Shown: positions 12,248 through 35,429 of the stretch, piece after piece | How positions within the stretch are numbered: the first letter of the stretch is position 1 | Layout of the letters: every line of letters starts with the position of its first letter | Assembly (NCBI RefSeq): GCF_009389715.1 | Contig: NC_052399.1 | Span: 15,069,646 to 15,133,645 of the forward strand | Reading direction: 5' to 3' | DNA length: 64,000 nucleotides | Origin: Phoenix dactylifera | Lineage: Eukaryota > Streptophyta > Magnoliopsida > Arecales > Arecaceae | Notes under the pieces: model-generated | Told to the model about the DNA's origin: nothing | Seen by the model: the letters and a program-made list of their open reading frames with translations, nothing else | Databases searched by the model: none | Translations under genes and position numbers: made by a program

Positions 12248-12827
12248 TGGTGAGCCTTTAATAACTCGGGACATCAATAACTCTTGCCCATACAGCCCCC
12301 AACCCTCCAAGCTTCTTCAAAATCAACTTGGTGGCTGTGTTTGAATGGTGGCAAGAGGAGTAGCGTGAGCTTCGTAATTAGAGGCCCGAACTCTAAAATG
12401 GTGGCAGCCGAAAAATCTGATTTTTGACATCTCGGTCCCTGATGCGGGATAGAACTAAGAGCAATTTAGGGTGGTCTATGTCATGCTCAGCGTATGCTAA
12501 GACCGATGTTATCATGAAGGTAACTCAACCGCTGTGATCGGCTGAATTCAAAATTGTCCTGGCATAGCTGGAAAACAGCACCTCCTGTTTTGGAACATCT
12601 AGGGCATAGCTAGTGGTAACATTATCTTTAGCACGAAGTATGTTTTTAAGAAGGTCAACGGAACTAAGGACTGAGTGGCCTTCTTTGTAGCAAATCACTT
12701 TATGAGAGTTTTTTGGACCGGCGAGGAAGAGCTACCTCGGGCGCTTCGTGACTTATTATATGTTGACTTTTTTTTTTTAATGTATTCATATTGGATTAGC
12801 ATGAGTCGTCTAGTGTAGCAAAAAAAA
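12248..12827 (+). mobile_element. 5'-truncated LINE, RNase H to tail
   Basis: The 15-bp direct repeat AAAAGCAATWGAACC flanks this block (12233-12247 and 12828-12842, one mismatch), and the right end carries an A-run. Inside, frame-shifted RNase H sequence can be followed (PPSFFKIN, SFVIRGPNSKMVAA, GGLCHAQRMLR). It is thus a dead LINE 3' fragment inserted by target-primed reverse transcription, plus strand. Confidence 0.8.
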
Positions 12828-12842
12828 AAAAGCAATAGAACC

Positions 12843-13794
12843 ATTTGGCAAATATCTCCAGAGTATATATGAATTTATCATATTCACCAAAAATTCCATG
12901 CGGTGAAGTCAAGTTAACAATATTATTAAGTAGTAGATTATATCAGCACACAACATCAATTGGAACATTATATGCAACAAATATGAAGCAGTGTTTACAT
13001 ACGAATTAAGCTATGTTTATATACGCAACCAAAAGGGTCCAAATGTAAATTAAAAGATGTCTGTTATATATAACTCGTGACCAAGTGACGCGCACCATCC
13101 ATTGTAGCGGACAATAGGTAGGCATTGCTCAATTATAGACCATCCTATAGTACATAGATAATCCGTGATCTAGAAACGGTCCCTTTTAGTTCAACCTTGA
13201 ATTTAAGAGGACTACCACTCAATGTGGTTATCTTATTATCTATAAGATTATATTTGGAAATTGCTATCTTATTATATATTATTATAATGACATGATGAAG
13301 AAATACAGCTGTTGTCCTACTCAGATACTATGTTAAATATCATAAATATGTTTAAAAGTAAAAAAAATATATATTATATTATACCTATATATAACCTACA
13401 CAAATTTAATGATAAAAAATATATACATGTGTAATGCATGTGCCAGAAAGATCGTTTTAAGTCACTCCTTCGGGAGTTATGGGTAGCTGCCTCGCCGAGG
13501 ACTAAAATCTCTCATTATATTATTCTCCTATCGTTGTGATTTTATGAGAAGCAGCTTCCTCTGATAAATGTCTTGGTATTGATCTCAGTCCAAACTCAAT
13601 CTTACATTGAGCAAATCACACTGACTTGACAAACACCAATAGCCTTGGAGGGAGAATCAAGTAACCCGTTCAATCTTAATTCTAACATTCAAATCAAAAT
13701 ATCATTCTGTTATCATTGTCAGATCCGAATCACAGAATTATGACCCAAAAATAATAATTGCTGAACCAATACCAATCGGCGTATTTGTTTGATT
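12843..13794. other. AT-rich intergenic DNA
   Basis: No gene or repeat family is recognised here. Confidence 0.6.
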
Positions 13795-13880
13795 CGTACT
13801 GATTTCTAGCCGGATCGAATTGAACGGTTCCATCCGGTATGCCTTTTGTACTAGCCGGTTCCGGCGCGATAATATTATAG
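13795..13880. repeat. CCGG-rich interspersed repeat, copy 2, left half
   Basis: The block (ccggatcg, ccggtatg, gccggttccggcgcg) ends in TATTATAG, the target duplication of the LINE. The other half continues at 20143-20250, so the LINE split one repeat copy. Confidence 0.6.
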
Positions 13881-13922
13881 TTTTTTTTTTTTTGGTCAAA
13901 ACGGCATTTCATATCCAAAAAA

Positions 13923-16900
13923 TCAAAATTGAGTACATCCTGCCAGATCAAAAGACAAAAGGCAGTGCAGCAAATGGGGAACGACTGCTAGACTGGTCCA
14001 GATGACCTCCCCGGAATGACGAGCCACATATGAGGCGACCCAGTCTGCAGCTCGGTTCACCTCACGATATACATGACCAATCTGGACAGCTGATAACTCC
14101 TGAACTAGTCTGCGTGTATCCCGAATCAAGGGGTGACCATCACCATATCTATCCACTCCCCGTATCCAGTCAATCACCGTGGCAGAGTCTCCCTCAATGC
14201 ACAGTCTGTCGGCCCCCAACACACATCTCGCATATCGGATGCCCTCCCAGGCAGCTCGTAGCTCTGCCCCAACAACCGTCAAACCTGGCGTGCTCCGACC
14301 ACCGGCTGCAATCAACCTACCATGCTGGTCCCTGATAACAAAGCCCACTCCTCCAGAAGCTCTATCCATGGCCATACCACCATCAAAATTCATCTTAAGA
14401 TAACCAGGGGGTGGGGGTACCCAAGAAAGAGAAACATACCCAGTCGCTGCAGCAGCAAGAGAGGTACCCCAGATATCCCTAGCCAATAAAAATGAATTCG
14501 ATGAGGTAATCGAAAAGACCTCCGCCGCCTGTGTCATAGCTCTGTCCACCACAAACCTCGGGGCCGACCCTCGCCCCTCAAACAAGCGTCCATTCCTATC
14601 CAGCCATATATGAAATGCCAAGTAAGCTGCCATAATCCCCTGTCGTACTGTACTAGGCCTCCTGGTGGAATCCCGCAAGAACTGTAACAAATCCTCCACT
14701 AACTCCCACCTCGGAAGTGAGAGCCCAGATAAGCTACTCCAAATCTGTACAGCCCTAGGGCACAGAAGTAAGACATGATGAATAGTCTCCTCGGTCTCCA
14801 GGCAAACCTCACAAAACTGTGTCATCCTCAAACCGCGCCTAACCAGAACACTCCTGGTCGGAAGGCAGCCCCAAGCCACCTTCCATAGGAAGAGCGCTAC
14901 TCGAGGATGCAGCCTCAACCTCCATATCCAACCCACATCCCTCTGCCTATGAGGCGTCATACCAATCCGAGCATGAAGATCCCTGGCTCGGACTCCCGAT
15001 CTGCCCGTCGGCTCCCAAATCAGTCTGTCCGGCTCCTCCCGCGATGGTACAGGTAATGCCATGACTCTCGCCGCTAACTGCTCTCCAAAGACCTCCCGTA
15101 TCAGACCCTCGTGCCATCGTCCCTCTCCGGGATCAATCAGATCACATACCCTAAACCCCTGCAACCTCTCTACGTCCACCATCGTCGGCATCTGACTGAT
15201 GGGGAGCTCCGTCACCCAGCTGTCCTCGAGTACATCAATGGATCGACCATCACCCACCGCCCATCTGATCGCCGACAGCACCATCGGACCTCTGGCACAG
15301 ATCTCCCTCCAGATGGGGGACGAGTGGCGCCCAGCACGGGTGCCAATAAATAGTCTCCCATATTTGGCCCTCATCAAGGAGGACCACATACTGTCAGGCT
15401 CCAATAGAAATCTGGCTGCATGTCGCATCGCCAATGCCTCCTGTCTCAAAATCAAAGAAGTCACGCCCAAGCCCCCCTGCCTGATCGGCTGGCACACCAC
15501 CTCCCACGCCATCAGATGAATGCCACCTCTGTCGCACCGCCTGCCCCATATAAAGTCTCTGATAAGCCTCTCAAGTGATCTCAATAACGCCACTGGGAGT
15601 ATGGAGCTAGACATGAGGTAAATCGGAATGGAGCTCAAAACTGTCCGTGCCAAGGTAACCCTACCCATCATAGATAGAGTATGTGTCTGCCAACCCTCCA
15701 ACCTGTGTCTGAAGCTAGTCTCTAGTGAAAGACAATCACCTCTGCGTAGTCGTCGACCCGTGATCGGAACTCCCAAGTATCTCAGGCCACTGTCCTGCTG
15801 CCTAACCCCCAAGATCACCAAAATAGCTGCCTTCACTTGTGGTTTGATCTTCGGGCTAAAATGTATCGTTGTCTTAGCAAAGTTGACTCGTTGTCCAGAA
15901 GCAGCACAATAATCAGAAACAATCGATCTAATCACCTGAGCAGCCTGCCTGGTCGCCTGGGCCAGGAGTAAACTATCATCTGCAAATAATAGATGGGATA
16001 TCGGCCTGGTCCCCCGTGCCGGCCTATATGCCTCCAGCCGCTGAGAGTCCGAGGCACCCCGCAAGGCCCTAGAGAGAGAGTCGGCACACATAATGAAAAG
16101 TAAGGGAGATAGAGAACATCCCTGGCGAAGACCAACTGAGGACTCGAAGAAATCGGAAGGAGTCCCATTTACCAATATAGCAAAGGAAGGGCCCCTCACA
16201 CATCCCATAACCCATCTAATCCATGTCTCATGAAAACCAAAGCTCTGTAGGGAATGCTAAACAAAGTCCCAACTCAATCTGTCATATGCCCGCTCCATGT
16301 CAAGTTTGATCCCCATTAAACTTCCCCGTCTAGGAGCCCTGCCAAGATCATACATAAACTCCTGGGCAATGAGCACATTATCAGTAATGCTCCGCCCGGC
16401 GACAAAAGCACCATGCTCTGGGCTGATGAGCCTGGGTAGTATATCTCTCAATCTCACAGCTAAAATCTTTGCCGTTGCCTTATACAATGTGGAGCACAAA
16501 CTGATGGGGCGAAAGTGGCCCGGCTCAGTAGGGTCCTGTCTCTTGGGGATCAAAGCAACAAAGGTTCTCTGCCAATCAGATGACATCGCCGCCGTACGGA
16601 AGAACTGCTGGATAGCCTCAATCACATCCTGCCCGACTAGCATCCAATATCTACGAAAAAATACCGGAGGAAAACCATCCGGGCCGGGTGCCTTATCCCC
16701 CGCAAGGGACCATACTGCCTCCTGAATCTCTCTCCCGGAAACCGGCCTAATCAGCACCGAAGACTCCTCTGCCGAGACCCCCACCGAAGGCAAGGGTAGG
16801 TCTGTAGAAATCCCACTCCCTGTCTGCTCAGTCCACCTAGCTCTGAAGAACTGCTCCACCACCCGTATAATCCTGTCCGGCTCCTCTGTCAACTGACCAT

Positions 16901-18056
16901 CCTCTCCCCTGATAACCCTGATCCTGTTCCTCTGCCTCCTGACTAGTGTAGATCGATGAAAGAATTTAGTATTTCGATCCCCTTCTAAAATCCATTGAAC
17001 TCTTGATTTCTGCCTCCAAAATATCTCTTGTTGACGAAGAAGAGAATCATGCAAAGATAGAAGAGATCTAAGTTCTGTCATCTCCCCTGCCAATAACCCT
17101 CCCCTCAGAACCTCCTGAGACTGTAGTCTAGTGATAGCCTCCTCGATTTCCTCTATCCTTCTAAAAATGTTCCCAACCTCCTCCCTATTCCACCTCATCA
17201 ATCGTCTCCTTGTCAGCTCCAACCTCCGAGAAACTCGATACATCGCATCACCCCTAACCGGCATACCCCATGCCTCACTCACTACATCCCAAGACCGGGG
17301 ATAACAACACCAAAACTTCTCAAATCTGAAAGGATAACGGTGTGGAATAGGGATCTCCGTACTCACCAATATAGGGCTGTGATCCGAAGCAATCCTCGAC
17401 AGATGCTTTACCCGATACTCTGGAAATTCCTGAATCCATTCAGCTGTAGCAAAAGCTCTGTCTAGTCTCTCCCAAACCCGAGCCGAGCCCTGTTGGTTGT
17501 TGCACCATGTATACCTTGGCCCCACAAAACCCAAATCAATCAATCCATTCCCAGAAATAAACTCTTGAAACTCCCTCACCTTCCTATTGTAACTGAAGTT
17601 CTTCCCCCCCATTTTTTCCTGTGGATCATCAATGCAGTTAAAATCACCTGCTATCAGCACTGGTGCTCCCTGATCAACCACCCTGGATGCCTCCTCCCAC
17701 AATGTCCTCCGAACCCTGAAATCAGTGCTGGCGTAAACTGCTGCAAATATCCATGGCCGTCTACCCCCCTCAGATATCACCATAATAACTTCTTGATTAC
17801 ACATATTGAAGATGTCCAAATTGCCAAAATTTAATCTCCAAGTAACTATTATTCCACCCGATAGCCCAATGGAGTCCACTGCATAAAAACCCCAAGATCT
17901 CGGCACTGCTCTCCTAGCCTTCTGTAAACTACTACCGGACAAACGGGTCTCAAGCAAGACACATATCTCTGGACTATGCTGCTGAACTAATCTACGGAAA
18001 ACCGGAGCAAAGGAAGGTTTCCCTGCCCCCCTGCAATTCCATAGTATGATCTTCAT
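13923..18056 (-). pseudogene. LINE ORF2: endonuclease, reverse transcriptase, RNase H; one in-frame stop
   Basis: ORF2 would encode the nicking and copying enzyme of the LINE. The 599-codon first part starts at 18056 with an APE-type endonuclease (ILWNCRGAG; LLETRLSG; AGDFNCIDDPQ; SDHSPILV), then the RT fingers and palm (APGPDGFP; RPISLCSTLYK; GIKLDMERAYD). A TAG at 16259-16257 interrupts the frame. The same frame then runs on to 13923 (ATG at 16208 in the middle of it) with GLRQGCSLSPLLF, the catalytic FADD of the RT, an IWRLRLHPRVALFLWK zf-RVT region with CEVC...H...C, and a C-terminal RNase H (MNFDGGMA; AELRAAWEGI; EGDSATVIDW; NRAADWVA). Without the stop its length, about 1,376 codons, is normal for plant L1. 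The start overlaps the ORF1 stop as ATGA. The stop lies inside the RT domain, so this copy should not make active protein. Confidence 0.9.
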
Positions 18057-20086
18057 GAATCACTCGAGATAACGGCACAGCCCTCTTCCTTGGAGCCGTT
18101 CCCATGGCTAGCTGAAGAGCCTGCATCACAAATCACCTTCTCTGAACTTTTCTGCACAGAGGCCATTACCTGGAGCAGCAGCTGAACATGGCTGGAATCC
18201 CCCTGCACACTGTTCCTTTGTGCCATCCGGCACGCCTCATCCACAGTAACAGACCCCTTCACTATGGCCGATAGCTCCTCTGCCACCAGCTTGCCAACCT
18301 TACCTCCCATTGCCGTGGTCTGCGCCGCCACACCCTCCATCTCCGGCGACGGCGTACCTCCCCCAGCCTTATGCGTCGACGAATCTTCCGCGGAGTCGAG
18401 CCGAGAAGTCCCGCCCGGCTTAGTTTTTTCACCCTCTCGTCCTCCCCCAGCTACCAGCCCTGAACTGGATGTCCGGCCAGACTCCGGCGAAGTCGGTGGA
18501 GGGGAACTCCGACATCGCCGGCGACCCTTGCCTTCGAATCTCCGCAGCCCCTCTGCCGGGAGTTCCATGCCGTCGGATCTGTTGAGATACAGATCATCCA
18601 CCACCATCAGACCAGAAGTCGGTCTCCTCACCCGTTTGAATGAGCTCAGGTCCACCCCCTTTAACCCGGGTGTAGCGGGCTGGACCCTATCGACCATAGG
18701 CGAGCTAACTCCAGCCCAATCCCGAGTCGGACTCTGGCTAACCCACTCCGGATGCTGCCCACAAGCCAGCTCACCAAATGGCTCGACCGCGTCACGATCC
18801 CCGACTTGGTTGGTTCGGCTCGACTCAGCCTGAGACAAAGATGCCCCACCGGGTCGACCCGCTCCGCCGGACGGGACCACCGAGGGAGCACCCGCATAGG
18901 ATTTCCCGGATGCTTTCCGACGAGCAAATTTTGATGGTGTCTGCCAGCCGTCTCGATCCTCCGAGCTACTTGCAGCACCCTTTCCCTTCACCGCCGCTCT
19001 CATCTCCGAGCTCGGCGGCATCGCCGCTGAAGTCGACCCTCCACCAGACTCAGAAATCTTCTTCGGTCGGTTCCCTTCTTTCACCGGCCGAGGGGGACGA
19101 ATTCTATGTGTGACCAGCCAAGGGCCATAAGGCATCGCCCCGGTTGTTCCCTTCCCCTTTTCCTTAACCTCCCCATTGCCTGGAGTTTCCATCGGGTTGA
19201 TCCCATCCACCGTCGTTGCATCACCTAAAATCTCCACCGGTTCTGGCTCCATCGCTGCCGGTGGGCTCCGTCTACAATCCTCTTCCAAGTGACCCACCCG
19301 ACCACACTTAAAGCAAAGGGATGGCAGATTTTCGTAGAGGAAATCCTGCCAAAACTTTGCTTCCACACCGTCCTTCCTACCCTTCACGAAGATACCAGGT
19401 CTCAGAGGCACCTTGAAGTCCAGTTCGATCTTCACTCGTGCAAAGCCCATCTTCTTCCTCTGGTCCGTGAACGAGTCCACCTCCAGCGGCTTCCCGGCCA
19501 TCGCCGCCATCTTTAGAATGATCGGCGTCCGCCAAAACTCTAGGGGTAGCCTGGGCAGCCTCAACCATGCAACACCACTACCGATCTCATCCCTGCCAGG
19601 AACGAAATTTGGACGCCATCGTTCCATAGCATGGAGCTGTCCGGCCACCATCCATGGACCAAACCGCACCGCCGCCTCCCAGTGCTCCACACTAGCCAAG
19701 CGGAGGGTCATATAACCATCCATCATCATAAAGCTCTCGGGATCATAGTCAAGCTTCAGGGCACGGCGAACCTCCTTCGCGACCCATTCCGCTGGGATCT
19801 GTCTCCCCAAACTCCTCACCAAAACCGCCACATCCTTCCAGAAGCCCCTTGACTCCTCCAGCAATTCCTCCTCCACCTCCAGAATGTCAGGGAAGCGATT
19901 CTGTATCGAACCCAGCTCCTGCTCAGATATCTTGTGAGTGGTCCAAGCCTGGCGCCTCAACGTACCTCTAGTTACCTCCGCCCAGGTCGGGGCCCTCCCT
20001 CCTCCACCCTTTAGCACAGGCCTCGGACTCCCATCCTTCCCTGCCTGAGACGACGCCTTCCTCCCCTTCTCGAGGTTAGCCATCAA
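18053..20086 (-). CDS. LINE ORF1: DUF4283-like domain and CCHC zinc knuckle
   Basis: This intact 677-residue frame is the nucleic-acid-binding ORF1 protein of a plant L1 LINE. Residues roughly 75-215 form a DUF4283-type region (GRQIPAEWVAKEVRRAL; MTLRLASVEHWEAA; RFGPWMVAGQLHAMERW; WLRLPRLPLEFW). A single CCHC knuckle follows near residue 255 (CFKCGRVGHLEEDC). The C-terminal half is low-complexity, rich in S, G, P and charged residues. The start at 20086 lies 56 bp inside the element edge. The stop TGA overlaps the ORF2 start as ATGA, an arrangement suited to termination-reinitiation. The many antisense ORFs over this region follow from its GC-rich codon use. Confidence 0.92.
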   Translation of the reverse strand: MMANLEKGRKASSQAGKDGSPRPVLKGGGGRAPTWAEVTRGTLRRQAWTTHKISEQELGSIQNRFPDILEVEEELLEESRGFWKDVAVLVRSLGRQIPAEWVAKEVRRALKLDYDPESFMMMDGYMTLRLASVEHWEAAVRFGPWMVAGQLHAMERWRPNFVPGRDEIGSGVAWLRLPRLPLEFWRTPIILKMAAMAGKPLEVDSFTDQRKKMGFARVKIELDFKVPLRPGIFVKGRKDGVEAKFWQDFLYENLPSLCFKCGRVGHLEEDCRRSPPAAMEPEPVEILGDATTVDGINPMETPGNGEVKEKGKGTTGAMPYGPWLVTHRIRPPRPVKEGNRPKKISESGGGSTSAAMPPSSEMRAAVKGKGAASSSEDRDGWQTPSKFARRKASGKSYAGAPSVVPSGGAGRPGGASLSQAESSRTNQVGDRDAVEPFGELACGQHPEWVSQSPTRDWAGVSSPMVDRVQPATPGLKGVDLSSFKRVRRPTSGLMVVDDLYLNRSDGMELPAEGLRRFEGKGRRRCRSSPPPTSPESGRTSSSGLVAGGGREGEKTKPGGTSRLDSAEDSSTHKAGGGTPSPEMEGVAAQTTAMGGKVGKLVAEELSAIVKGSVTVDEACRMAQRNSVQGDSSHVQLLLQVMASVQKSSEKVICDAGSSASHGNGSKEEGCAVISSDS

Positions 20087-20150
20087 TGCCGCCCACCCAG
20101 TTCGAGAGGATCACCCCCCCCCCAACAGTCACTCACCAGACGTATTATAG

Positions 20151-20250
20151 TTTCAGTTCCATCGGACCGGAACTATTTTGTATGGCCGAACTGGTCGGTG
20201 TCCGGACCGGTTCAGTGCGTGCTGAACCGGCCTGCCCAAAGCGCAAAGCT
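20151..20250. repeat. CCGG-rich interspersed repeat, copy 2, right half
   Basis: The sequence resumes after the LINE target duplication with atcggaccggaac, gtccggaccggttc and gaaccggcc words, continuing the block left at 13880. It runs directly into the pyrimidine-rich stretch in front of the ORF at 20462. Confidence 0.6.
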
Positions 20251-20461
20251 CGTCCGAAGGGCCTCCATCTTCTCCAATCGGAGGACCCAAACAAATCCGT
20301 CGGACGCCGCTGATGCAACCCTTCTCCCCCCATGCCCGTTTCTTTTCCTCTCTCAAACAGGTAGTGCCATACCGATACCGCAATACCATCCCCCAATCTC
20401 TCTCCCTCTCTCTTCTCTCCACACTGCAGCAACAAATCCATCTCCTTTATGTTTCTCGCAG

Positions 20462-21088
20462 GTGGAGGATCGATTGGCATCGGAGACGAAACGAACGAAA
20501 CCTACGCCGGAGACCTGTCCATCATCAGACCCGCTCAGCTCTCCCATCTTCCTCGACTCCCCGGCCGGCCCCAGCTCCAGGCCGCCCCGCCTCCAGGAAA
20601 GCAGCAGCAGCCCTCCGCTCGACTTCTTCTCCAGTTCCAGTTCCCCATACCCACTAGATGATGCTGGCCGCGGCGGCGATGAAGACGGCGAGGCGGCGGA
20701 CGACATCGAGCAGCTGATGTCTCTTCTGGGGCTGTCGGTAGGGGAATGCGCGGATGAAGGAGACGGCGGCGTGGGGAGTTGCTGTGACTGTAGCGGTGGC
20801 GGGGGGTTCTACTCCAAGGTCGCCGGGGTGAATGGCCCCAAATGCGAGAAAGAGAGGCGGAGACTGGATGGTTGGATTGACTACTACTACCGCGGAGGTG
20901 ATGGCGGGGAGAGGAGAGAACCGGCGAGGTTGGCTCACCTGCTGCTGGCCAAGGCTGCCTACTTGGATTGGGGTCGGGAGGATGGTGAAGACGGCCTTGG
21001 GGCGATTGGGTTCCCGGACACCGTGAAGGAGTTTTTGGAACATGACCCACCTGAGAAGAAGTTGGGAGAACAAGGCACAGAGTTTTAG
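20462..21088 (+). CDS. plant protein of unknown function, 5' end unresolved
   Basis: The open frame can be read from a good splice acceptor (tttctcgcag before 20462) through 208 codons to the TAG at 21086-21088. The N-terminal part is serine/proline-rich and acidic (SSSSSPYPLDDAGRGGDEDG). From about residue 83 comes EQLMSLLGLSV and then a better-conserved-looking C-terminus (KCEKERRRLDGWIDYYY; REPARLAHLLLAKAAYLDW; IGFPDTVKEFLEHDPP). No catalytic motif, signal peptide or membrane span is seen. The first in-frame ATG is only at 20717, giving 123 residues; upstream the frame stays open without ATG into the CCGG repeat. Either an upstream exon exists left of the LINE, the short form is real, or the gene has lost its start. 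I do not recognise the family by name. It is convergent with the RWA gene. Confidence 0.55.
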   Translation: MEDRLASETKRTKPTPETCPSSDPLSSPIFLDSPAGPSSRPPRLQESSSSPPLDFFSSSSSPYPLDDAGRGGDEDGEAADDIEQLMSLLGLSVGECADEGDGGVGSCCDCSGGGGFYSKVAGVNGPKCEKERRRLDGWIDYYYRGGDGGERREPARLAHLLLAKAAYLDWGREDGEDGLGAIGFPDTVKEFLEHDPPEKKLGEQGTEF

Positions 21089-22122
21089 GATTCAGGATTG
21101 GTTGTTCTCATCTTCTTCTTGGCTTCCCTTTGAAGTTTAGATTGTGTCCAAGGTTACTTTGTAAGCTTGAGCTGGTTCTGGTTTTATACTTATTTTTCTA
21201 CGTTTGGCAATTTGTGTTTCTGAGAAACTGTAGTTTAGGAGGGCAAATATTACCTGCAAGGTTGAGAGGACGCAGAAACGTTGAGGTTTGATAAAAGAGA
21301 TTCAATATATAACCGTCTCAGAGCTTGAGATTCTCTGATACGCCTGCCTTTTGTTCTTCAAGAAACTACCGATGAGTTTAAAGGCTTCTCTCGGATGAAA
21401 TGGATGCCCTTCATTCTTTCCTCGTGGTCATCATAAATTTCCAATGACCTTTTCCCAGGAAGCTAATTCATTGGCAATAGCATGGAAGCTTTATTATTCA
21501 TTATCAAATAATAAAAAACCCTCCATCTAGAGGTTTTCAACCAACTTGCAAGATAGTCCAAACAATTTGTCTTTATGATGTGCTCAATTTATATAATGGA
21601 CATTTCAAGAATTAGAATACTCGGAGCATCAGGAAGTGACAACAATCTCATATATATGACCTGATAGATCTGCGAGTTCTGTCAGTTGAACCCATGGGCT
21701 TACCAACATGATGGAGAATATGTATCCCACGGGGCGATGCGTTGACGTTAAATAATTTTTATCTTATTTCTGGGAAAAACAAAGCATGTATCAAGGCCAT
21801 TAGCCCCTTTAATCTGTCTTTAACAAGAGATGATGAATGGTCATCCACAATAATACATAGATATGCGAACCACCAAGAGAATTTACATCCACGTCCCAAA
21901 GCACCCAACAAAAAACCACCTTTTTGGAATGAACAGCTCCATTCTTTCCCCATGAATGTGCTGAAGTTCATTGTCTGCTTAAGACTATAAAGAATTCTTT
22001 CCATGTACAGGACGACCAGTATCTTAAACCAAAAGATTCAAACTCTTCTTAAACATTCGGATCGCTACCTGTCATGACTGTTGATGCACTCGCTTGTTAG
22101 ATAAAACATAAGCAGCTTAAGC
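21089..22122. other. 3' flanks of two convergent genes
   Basis: The stretch separates the ORF ending at 21088 (plus) from the RWA stop codon at 22123 (minus). It should hold both 3' untranslated regions. No further gene is seen. Confidence 0.6.
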
Positions 22123-34046
<11,924 letters not shown>

Positions 34047-34193
34047 CTTCCTTCCTCTGATAGAGAGAAAAAAACCAAGAACCAGACGAAAGAGAAACAA
34101 GAGCTTCTCAGACGAACACCATAAAGCGGGAGACAATTAAAATCCCAGAAACGCGATACCAGGGCAGAGACTGACCGACCCACCCAGGATTAC

Positions 34194-34480
34194 CTCAAAC
34201 CAAGCAAAGATCCGATCTCCTCTCTCTCTCTCTCTCTATTCTGCCATCTTTCTTGTCCTTTTCTTGGAGAAATATTAGCCTCGGGTGGGGGAGAGAGGAT
34301 TTAAGCCACGATAAGGGAGGAGGAGGAGATCTGAAGCCAAGGTCAAGCGGGTGGGAGAGACGTCGGAAGGGCGGTCGCTGTCGCGGAGGGAAGGGGGAGG
34401 AGGAGCGGGTGGGGGGGTGGTTGTGCTTGCCGCTTCCTGGTTCGCCGGTCCTCGTCCTGGCGAGCAATGGAAACGTTCCG
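34194..34480 (-). promoter_or_regulatory. 5' untranslated exon and core promoter area of the RWA gene
   Basis: The coding exon starts 10 bp after an acceptor (TATCAG, exon from 34056), so an untranslated first exon must lie upstream. A GC- and CT-rich block with a donor GAG/GTAATC at 34194 fits. It contains a (GA)n run near 34217-34237 and a three-codon upstream ORF (ATG GCA GAA TAG, 34247-34236). The transcription start is not visible; 34480 is a rough limit. Confidence 0.6.
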
Positions 34481-35410
34481 GTAGGTAGTTAAATCCTTCA
34501 TTCCTACTCAATCCTTTGTCCGATTTGGTTTTTCTAAATATCCTTTTTATCATGATTACACTGATTGGGTACTCATTTAAGGCTCGGACACCTCTCAACT
34601 TGGTACCCGAACCGGAAACGATTGGTTCTCCAACCACAGCCGTTCATGATTGACACCACGGCTACGATTAAACGGACAACCACCAAAACGTACAGTATCG
34701 CGCGGACGGGACTCATCTGATCGTAGCCGTAGAACTCATCATGGACGGTTGTAATCGGATAAACCGGCCAAGTTTCAAACTTGGGAGAATCACCACTCAT
34801 TAGTTATCTTTGCAAACAAAAATCTCGATTCTCAGCAAATATTTTATATTTTACAAACTTATAAAAAGCAAACAATTAAATCATGAAAAATTGGATATTC
34901 TTTGTTATCTTGAAAGTTAATTATATATATTGTTGGCAGAAAAAGAAATTTTTGGAAGGTGAATGGAACAGTTACAACATCTTTTTATAGCTTGTCTTAA
35001 TAATAAATTATATTATATCTTGGTCTCTAATTATCATAAAATTTTTAAATAAAAATTTAAAAATAGACCATAGAAAATTTTTAAGCATCAAATAAGTTAT
35101 GTCAAAAAATCGTAGTTTAGGTAAATACGAACCAATACTGCCATAATGCTAGGATCCTAACTTTTTTTCTCTAACAAAGTTGGTTTTGTGATGGAAAGTA
35201 TAATCTTATATGCATACTTAGTGGAGCTAGCAGATTAATGTCTGTATCGCGTGATACAAATAAAAGTCTTCTAATTTTATTTTTCAAATATGATACCAAA
35301 CATTTTGAAATAGCATGCACCATATGAGGCACCTAAAAGAAATGACACCAAGCTTGTTGGACTAAGAATTTAGCTACAAACGATAATACCACTAACATTC
35401 CAATTCATTT
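34481..35410. other. AT-rich intergenic DNA upstream of the RWA gene
   Basis: Promoter-proximal to the RWA gene. I see no TATA box that I would commit to, and no gene. Confidence 0.5.
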
Positions 35411-35429
35411 AAAAATTAATGTGTGGCAG

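Larger units (their letters stand above)
13881..20142 (-). mobile_element. nearly intact L1-type LINE, about 6.26 kb
   Basis: The element is bounded by the direct repeat TATTATAG (13873-13880 and 20143-20150). Its 3' end is a 13-base A-run (plus-strand T-run at 13881-13893). In order on the minus strand it has a 56-bp 5' leader, ORF1 (DUF4283-like region plus CCHC knuckle) and ORF2 (endonuclease, reverse transcriptase, zf-RVT, RNase H), with a short 3' tail. The ORFs meet at ATGA. The copy is complete from end to end and ORF1 is open; ORF2 has one in-frame stop. It is GC-rich and the youngest LINE in the window by that measure. Confidence 0.93.

Noticed and set aside
13923-18056. Two separate genes (599 and 761 residues) instead of one LINE ORF2
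   Set aside because: The two frames are the same frame with one TAG between them, and the RT motifs continue in order across it.
14030-20086. Many plus-strand ORFs over the full-length LINE
   Set aside because: They are antisense by-products of a GC-rich coding strand and show no domain.
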